Assembly: GCA_027919835.1 (NCBI GenBank)
Contig: JANVFP010000011.1
Location: 620,001 to 684,000 of the forward strand
DNA length: 64,000 bases
Direction: 5' to 3'
Source: Lentinula raphanica
Taxonomy: Eukaryota > Basidiomycota > Agaricomycetes > Agaricales > Omphalotaceae
Every line of letters begins with the position of its first letter. Position 1 is the stretch's first letter. Below are positions 58,532 to 64,000 of the stretch, one piece after another. Below the pieces are notes generated by a model, which was not told the origin of the DNA, made no database searches, and saw only the letters and a list, made by a program, of their open reading frames with translations. Position numbers and translations under genes: made by a program.

Positions 58532-61334
58532 TCAATGCCCCTCTTTGGTAGCAGGATGCCTGGAATTAGAATTGGTCGTCTGGCCTTCAGTCTGCGAGGC
58601 CGGTCTTCCAAATAGGAACGAGCTGATGTTTTGTTCAGCAGCGTTAATCGTGTTCCGTAGACTTTTCTTCACACCCCGACCTCTGTTACCAGGAGACATG
58701 GAACCAGAAGGACCAGCAAGAGCAGCTCGGACAGATTCGTGGAGCTCCTTTGAAGAAGGATGATCGTCATATTCTTCATAATCATCACGCTCTTTGTCCT
58801 CATGCTCGGCATCATAACCAGTGAGCAAAGGCGAAGCTGGCTCACGATAAGGCCACGGAACGCCAGTATGCGAGTTGTTACTGAAAACCGGAGGAGAATG
58901 AGCATTCGATGTGTTTGCGACTTCGAAACCAATAGGTGAAGGACGGGCATGCGGAACTGACGCTTGTGCACGACGCATTTGGAAGTTCGAGGCCGCAGAA
59001 TTCATACCAGTACCGGTCGTCGATGCACCTCCGACAGCACCTCTACCGTGTCCAATTTCGGCGAAATTGAGATCTGGAGTTCGAACTTCGTTTGTCCGAG
59101 CGTGTACAAGGCCTTCCTGGTATGAACGGAAAAACCCCGCTCCGTTCGAATGACCGCTGGCATTAGACGCAACGTCACTGGGTGGAGGGGAATGGGAGTC
59201 TTCGATTATAGGCAACGCTTCTGTTATGTTCCTAAACGTGCCCACTGGTGGTCTATTGGAGTAGGAAGATGAAGAAGCACGAACGCTCGAAGGTGCCGTG
59301 ACAGCATTCAAGCGGGCCAAGAATGGATTCGAAATGGAACGTTCTGTGGGCGATGTAGGAAGCAAATCTTCTTCGTAATAATTTCCTGTACGTCCAGGTG
59401 GATGGCGCCAACTGGATCGATGTGCACGTTGTAGCGCGATGTGGGGGTTGAACGTAGGTAACGTTCGTGCGATATGTTCTTCCAAATCAGCATCGAGTTC
59501 TGGCTCCGGTGTGTCCTCTTCTTCGATATCACCGTCGTCCTCATACTCCGTATCATCAGTGCCATTCTGTTCTGTAATTCGATCAAAGGTTTCAGTCAGG
59601 TAGGCACGAAGTTGTGCGACGCCGGCTCCTGAAAAAACGCAGAATGTATTTTGTTGTGCAGAATTATAATCCTATGTTATTTTGTCAACGAGTAAGCTCT
59701 ATGGAAAAAAATCAAGGGACTCACTGGAGGTGCCGTTCGACAAAAACGTTGCAATTCTGGCTGGCGGAAGGCGGTCACCCCCGTAAGGCTTAAGTGAGTA
59801 AGCTTGTGAAGTTTTTGGAGAAGGAAATGGATGGCCAAGACAGAAATTTGATCGCAATACGATAGGTGAATACGTTCTAGAGTAGCATGTCTATCCGCCA
59901 AGGCGTAGACAGCTTCGTCTGTGATTTGAGGAACTCGAACAAGCCCAATCCTCCTCAATTTAGGCAAAGCCGCGAGTTCAAAAACGGCGAGGTCAGTCAG
60001 CAGATGACAATCTGTACACTGTGGTTTAGATTTAACTCGTTTATGATGATCCAGAAAAGCTTACTAGCAAAGTCCACGTATCGGAGTCGATTGCAGGACC
60101 TTGCCAGAGTCCTGACAGAGCCGTCAGTAATTTTACTTGCATGCCCGAGGTGGAGATAATGTAGATGACGACCAAGTTTGCAGATACTCTCGACGGAACG
60201 ATCCGTCAACAGACTGCATTTGGAAAGCACGAGGTTGCGGATTTTTGGGGCATGCGAAACAATTCCTTCAATGGCATCATCTGTGACCTTTGAACACGCT
60301 GTAAGATCCAGCATACGTAGATGCTCAAAGGTGCGATTGACAATCAATGGAGGTAGATCAGTCGAGTCCGAAGTAGAAGAGGCGAAAGGGTTGACTGTTG
60401 GTTCGGACCCACCCTTCATATCCCGTTTGATCGGGGCCGGGAACGCCGTATCAGTAAGCTCGGAGCAGTGGGACAAACGCATCTCTCGCATATGCGTCGA
60501 ATGAGTCCATGAATCTCGAATCGCCATGTCGGTGACCAGTTTGCAATTGCTCAACTCTATCTCAAGGAGCAAGGAACATGATCTGAACAACGCTCGCAGA
60601 GGTTTGTCGGTAAGATCCTCGAGGCCGCTAAGCTTTACGCGGCGAAGTAGGTGGCAGTTAGCCGCAAGGGCCATGACACCTTTATCTGAAACGTGCTTGC
60701 AGCCTGTGAGGTTGATGCCTTGCAAGCGTTTTGCGACTGAAGCGAGACCAACAATGGCTTCATCAGACGTACTCGCGACGCCTGTGAGATCGACGGCAAC
60801 GAGATTTGGGAAGCGAGAGAGTGTTTGGAGAATAGCAGCTTCTGAAAGCTGGTGACAATTGACAAGAGTCAACCTCTCCAGGCGATCGCATTTGCCGAAA
60901 TTGCAGAAGATATCGTCGCGAAGATCTTTGGCTACTGCGATGAGGTTGAGGCGACGAATGAAGCTGGCGTAGGTGAAAGTTTGGTCGGGAACAGCGAGAA
61001 GCCTCGCCATTTTCTCGACAGTGAAGTACTTGTTGAGATTAGGTTTGTGCCACAAGAGTTCCACCGAGCATTCGCACCAAGAGCGACAGACTTGGAGAGA
61101 GCTGACAAGATCGCGAGAGGAGTGTAGGTGCCTGAGAATGTGGATAAGGAGCTCTGGGGGTAGACGTGATATGGGAGAAACTCGGCTGTTTCTGCGAGCA
61201 GAAGCTGGAGTAGGACGAGACCATTGGGCGGGGACGACGATGATGTCGGAAACGTCAGGCTTGTAGTGAATCACGTCGTCGTCATCGCCTGGATCAGAGA
61301 GGGACGTTGTGGAAGGCAACCTTTGGTACTTCAT
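58532..61334 (-). CDS. GRR1: F-box/leucine-rich-repeat protein GRR1, SCF ubiquitin ligase subunit
   Basis: Start MKYQRLPSTTSLSD at 61334 is preferred; in-frame ATGs exist upstream (to 61460) but overlap the divergent gene. Residues near 70-120 form an F-box, SRLPPELLIHILRHLHSSRD. It is followed by about a dozen cysteine-containing LRRs (LTLVNCHQLSEAAI, INLTGCKHVSDKGV, IELSNCKLVTDMAI, LDLTACSKVTDDAI, HLSYCDQISVLAIHFL), and a long Ser-rich tail ending in RHPATKEGH. Two introns near 59.6-59.72 and 60.0-60.06 kb split the later repeats. GRR1 selects substrates such as G1 cyclins for the SCF E3 ligase and links nutrient sensing to the cell cycle. Length and layout agree with fungal GRR1 and no break is seen. 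Its start is 120 bp from the divergent gene at 61454. Confidence 0.9.
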
Positions 61335-61453
61335 GGTTGTCGAGGACGAAAATGGTTGCTTAGTTGAAGAGGTAATGAACCTGTTTGCACATGTTTCCAG
61401 CATGCTTTCAAGGCGCTTACGAATTTGGCTTCCATTTTTCTCAAGTGTATTCG

Positions 61454-61990
61454 ATGTCAACTATTTCCAACGATAATGCACTGAAAAATGTACCTCCCCC
61501 CAACATATACACCTCAAAAACATCTTTTGAACAACTCTTGGAAGCATCACATTTGCCCCCTCCTGGTCCCTCATACTATGTCGCCAGACGAGCTCTATGG
61601 CTGAGATGTCCTCCTGATACGAATGCCACTGCTCGAGAATCATCACCTTCCGTATCTCGTAACAAGCTGGAGAACTTACTCAGTACTCCAGCTGCTATCT
61701 ACGACGACGAGATATGGGAAAGTGGGATTCACAAAGTTTGGAAGGGTCTTTCGGCAGGAGCCAGTCTCAAACGCAGACTTCCCTTGAACCTCGTGGTAAG
61801 AGCCCCTCAGACATCCACTATCTTTCGCTGTTTGAAGCGACCGTAGATCAAAATCATCCATTGTGCTTGGGTACGGGACGAAACATGGCCAGCTGGTGCA
61901 GTAGCTCCGGAGCCTGACGATGTCCTTGAAGAAACTCTGCCTTCAGAAGTAATACTTACTACGACCTGCGATGAACCCAGTAATTCATGA
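61454..61990 (+). CDS. Small conserved hypothetical protein
   Basis: Two exons (61454-61795 and 61847-61990) join in frame to 161 residues. It starts MSTISNDNALKNVPPPNIYT and includes ASHLPPPGPSYYVARRALW and IYDDEIWESGIHKVWKG, then RRLPLNLVIKIIHCAWVRDE across the intron, ending with an acidic tail. I know no function; the fold is not recognisable. It shares a 120-bp divergent promoter region with GRR1 and lies tail-to-tail with LSM3. Confidence 0.7.
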
Positions 61991-62072
61991 TATTTCGCCC
62001 ATCTAATGTATACAATGTTTGGAATTTTGGAATATACAACGCAAGCGTCCGTCGAAACTTTTCTGTAAGATT

Positions 62073-62511
62073 TCATGTACGAGAAGGTGGGGACACCTTT
62101 CGAGAGATCTATAAGTATCGACCTAGCTGTATTCCGTGAAACACATACCAGAATAACACCATCTCCTCTGACAAACAGCATATCCATCTTCCGTTTTGCG
62201 ACCTATAGCAACTTCAGAACCAGTGCGACGAAAGGAGTCGAAGGATTGTTTTACTAACGCTGACGGTTGCTTGTTCTCCTTCATTGACGATCATGATTTT
62301 CTCCTCTACGTCGCTAAGAATTAGATTCATATGTCCATCGTAGGCCTGTATCACATTGAGTACACAATTTGAAGAAGTCTGAATTGCAATCGCGTACATG
62401 AAGAATCCCCGTCATTTCACGATCCCCTCGTAGTTTCACAAATACCCGTTCACTGAGTGAAAGACGAATTAAATCGAGAGGTTCTTGGATGCCTGTCGAT
62501 GAGCCATCCAT
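62073..62511 (-). CDS. LSM3: U6 snRNA-associated Sm-like protein LSm3
   Basis: Start at 62511 ([20 protein letters not shown]), chosen because it matches the usual LSm3 length (about 95 residues). Exon 1 holds the Sm1 motif through [13 protein letters not shown]. Exon 2 continues [20 protein letters not shown]. Exon 3 has [16 protein letters not shown], the Sm2 motif, and a last short exon encodes VSPPSRT and the stop at 62073. LSm3 is a member of the Lsm1-7 ring (mRNA decapping) and the Lsm2-8 ring (U6 snRNA binding). All Sm-fold motifs are present. It is divergently transcribed from the U1C gene 97 bp away, an arrangement linking two spliceosomal proteins. Confidence 0.9.
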
Positions 62512-62608
62512 TATTTCTTTGTACTTGGGACTTTGAGCGCGTCGTCGTTGTAAGTAGCCAAAAACAGAAGAGTCTCCCACACTTCTAGCTTTCTCGCTGA
62601 CCATCACC

Positions 62609-63516
62609 ATGCCGGTAAGCATTTTTCAAAATTCATGGATTTTGAGCAATTTCTCAATCATACCCTTCCCAGAAACACTACTGTGATTACTGCGATGTGT
62701 TCTTGACCCACGATTCTGCATCAGGTAAATTCTCAAACCCGTCTAAATTTCGATACCTCAATAACTCTACTTTTATAGTTCGAAAAGCTCACAACAGTGG
62801 ACGAAATCATCTAGCAAATGTTAAAGACTATTATGCTTGTCAGTCACCTCTTTCTAGACTCCAGCTATCACACTATTCTGACTAATTTTAACAGCCCTCG
62901 GACATGATAAGGCACAAAATATCATTGACCAAATCACTTCAGCTTACGAATCCAGCGGTGGACCTCCTCCAGGTGGATTCGGCTTTGGACCACAACATCT
63001 AGGCGCACCCCCTCCATCTCAATTCCCTATGCAATTCGGTGGACCACCTGGCATGTTTGGTGGTCGTGCGTGATCATCATGTTCAATCCTCTACTCCTGT
63101 TAACGTTCGCTTCATCTTAGCTCGTCCTCCATTTCCACCTGGCGGACCAGGTTTCTCAATGCCTCCAGGTGGCGCGCCACCGTTCCCACCTAACGGTGGA
63201 ATGCCTCCGCCAGGAATGGGGATGCCAGGGATGCCTCCTCCAGGATTTGGTGGTACGAAACCAATATAGATATAATCTCTGTGTTCTTATTACTGAGAAT
63301 TTCACTGTAGGACCTCCGCCTTTTCCTCCAAATGGCGCGCCTGGTGGTGCAATGCCGCCCTTCCCTCCTTCAGGCCTACCTGGTGCTCCCCCCGGTAACT
63401 TCAATGGACCTCCTCCTGCAAACCAAGGATCACTTCCGTCGAACTCACCGCCGCCATCGGGTTCCGGACCTTCCATTCATCCAGACCGTCTAAGGATGAT
63501 GGGAAACTCTGGTTAG
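62609..63516 (+). CDS. YHC1: U1 small nuclear ribonucleoprotein C (U1C)
   Basis: The first exon is only six bases (ATGCCG, 62609-62614), followed by an intron. The next exons give [36 protein letters not shown], then [20 protein letters not shown], then a Pro/Gly/Met-rich tail ([26 protein letters not shown]) to the stop at 63516. C-x2-C and the H-x5-H of KAHNSGRNH form the U1-type zinc finger. U1C stabilises U1 snRNP pairing with the 5' splice site. The tail length is typical of metazoan and basidiomycete U1C, longer than in budding yeast, and the phases of all introns work out. The tiny first exon is noteworthy for annotation pipelines. Confidence 0.93.
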
Positions 63517-63812
63517 AGTCGGTGTAAAAAGGGTCCGCCTACTTGGAGTTTGAAAGGCTTCAGGCTGGATTTTCTGGATTTCTTCGAGTACTTCATCCAT
63601 GTCTTCGTATACAACCCCATAGCGTTACTTGATAATACTTATCTCCAAAGATATGATCTACTTGAGTTCTCTGGTTGAATTGAGAAGCTGGGGTATACTT
63701 ATTTGCATATCTTATCTTATCTCCAATACTCGACGAACGTGCGTTAAATGAATTCAAATGTCCGAGGGTCAAAGATACTTTCAAACTTTAACTTTCTTTC
63801 TTTCTTTCTCTC
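63517..63812. promoter_or_regulatory. Intergenic region with CT-rich leader of VTC1
   Basis: Between the U1C stop and the VTC1 start. It ends in a pyrimidine tract, (CTTT)n followed by CTCTC, at about 63787-63812 directly before the ATG, a common feature of highly expressed filamentous-fungal promoters. No gene is present. Confidence 0.5.
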
Positions 63813-64000
63813 ATGTCCACGCAACCGCTCCTTCAAAGAACAGCAGCAAAGAGAATCGCCCTCCCTGTGCGAGTAGAGCCTAAAGTATCTTTCGCTAATG
63901 AAAGAACATTTCTCTCATGGCTACATTTCACGGTTGTCCTCGGAGGACTAGCAGTTGGATTGCTGAATTTCGGTGACAAGGTGAGAACGGTCGATATCTT
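63813..64000 (+). CDS. VTC1: Vacuolar transporter chaperone 1 (VTC1), 5' part only
   Basis: The first exon, 63813-63979, starts [20 protein letters not shown] and includes [20 protein letters not shown] and [16 protein letters not shown], then a GTGAGA donor. This is the highly conserved N-terminus of Vtc1, the small three-helix subunit of the VTC polyphosphate polymerase in the vacuolar membrane. The remainder lies beyond the window edge. The identity rests on near-complete agreement of this exon with the family as I remember it. The gene is truncated only by the window. Confidence 0.9.
   Translation, partial: MSTQPLLQRTAAKRIALPVRVEPKVSFANERTFLSWLHFTVVLGGLAVGLLNFGDKVRTVDI

Noticed and set aside
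1..64000. tRNA, rRNA, CRISPR arrays and bacterial-type operon signals
   Set aside because: No T-arm/anticodon-like fold, rRNA segment or regularly spaced repeat-spacer structure was recognised, and the intron-rich genes are eukaryotic.

Overview
The window looks like genomic DNA of a filamentous basidiomycete, probably an Agaricomycete (mushroom-forming fungus). Nearly every gene is split by introns of about 45-65 nt with GT..AG borders. Recognisable proteins are typical fungal housekeeping factors (GRR1, LSM3, U1C, VTC1, beta-mannosidase, Myb, PAF-acetylhydrolase), and several others resemble families I know mainly from Agaricomycete genomes. All identifications come from reading translations by eye; no database search was run.

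Region 1 (about 1.9-26.8 kb) is accessory. It holds two consecutive cassettes of about 11.2 and 11.7 kb with the same gene order and orientation. Each has (i) a forward gene for a divergent HECT-type ubiquitin ligase with a low-complexity N-terminus, (ii) a forward cargo gene, (iii) a reverse gene of unknown family, and (iv) a forward DDE integrase/transposase gene that starts about 300 bp from gene iii, head to head. Genes i, iii and iv are clear paralogues between cassettes, with shared intron positions checked in gene iv. The cargo gene differs: a 706-aa conserved unknown in cassette A, a Spt5-like NGN/KOW protein in cassette B. Cassette B shows decay (frameshifts in the Spt5-like gene and the integrase tail). 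Cassette A carries a small element with perfect 20-bp terminal inverted repeats inside integrase intron 1. I regard the cassette pair as the strongest candidate for an undescribed multi-gene system or large mobile element.

Region 2 (about 26.8-33.3 kb) is a graveyard of host gene pieces, all on the + strand: a scrap of condensin SMC4, two out-of-order pieces of TRA1 with introns retained, and the middle of VPS35 joined to TRA1. They are interrupted by frameshifts and stops, as expected of DNA-level gene capture (Helitron or Pack-TE style) or a complex rearrangement. A small, apparently intact GIY-YIG (T5orf172-like) gene follows.

Region 3 (about 34.6-64 kb) is mostly ordinary core genome: an alpha/beta hydrolase, a serine/proline-rich unknown, a Reb1-like Myb factor, a CCDC97-like protein, a C2H2 zinc-finger protein, a cytochrome b5/MAPR-like heme protein, a PAF-acetylhydrolase, a GH2 beta-mannosidase, a possible small secreted protein, another low-complexity unknown, GRR1 (SCF F-box/LRR subunit), a small unknown, the divergently arranged spliceosomal pair LSM3 and U1C, and the first exon of VTC1 cut by the window end.
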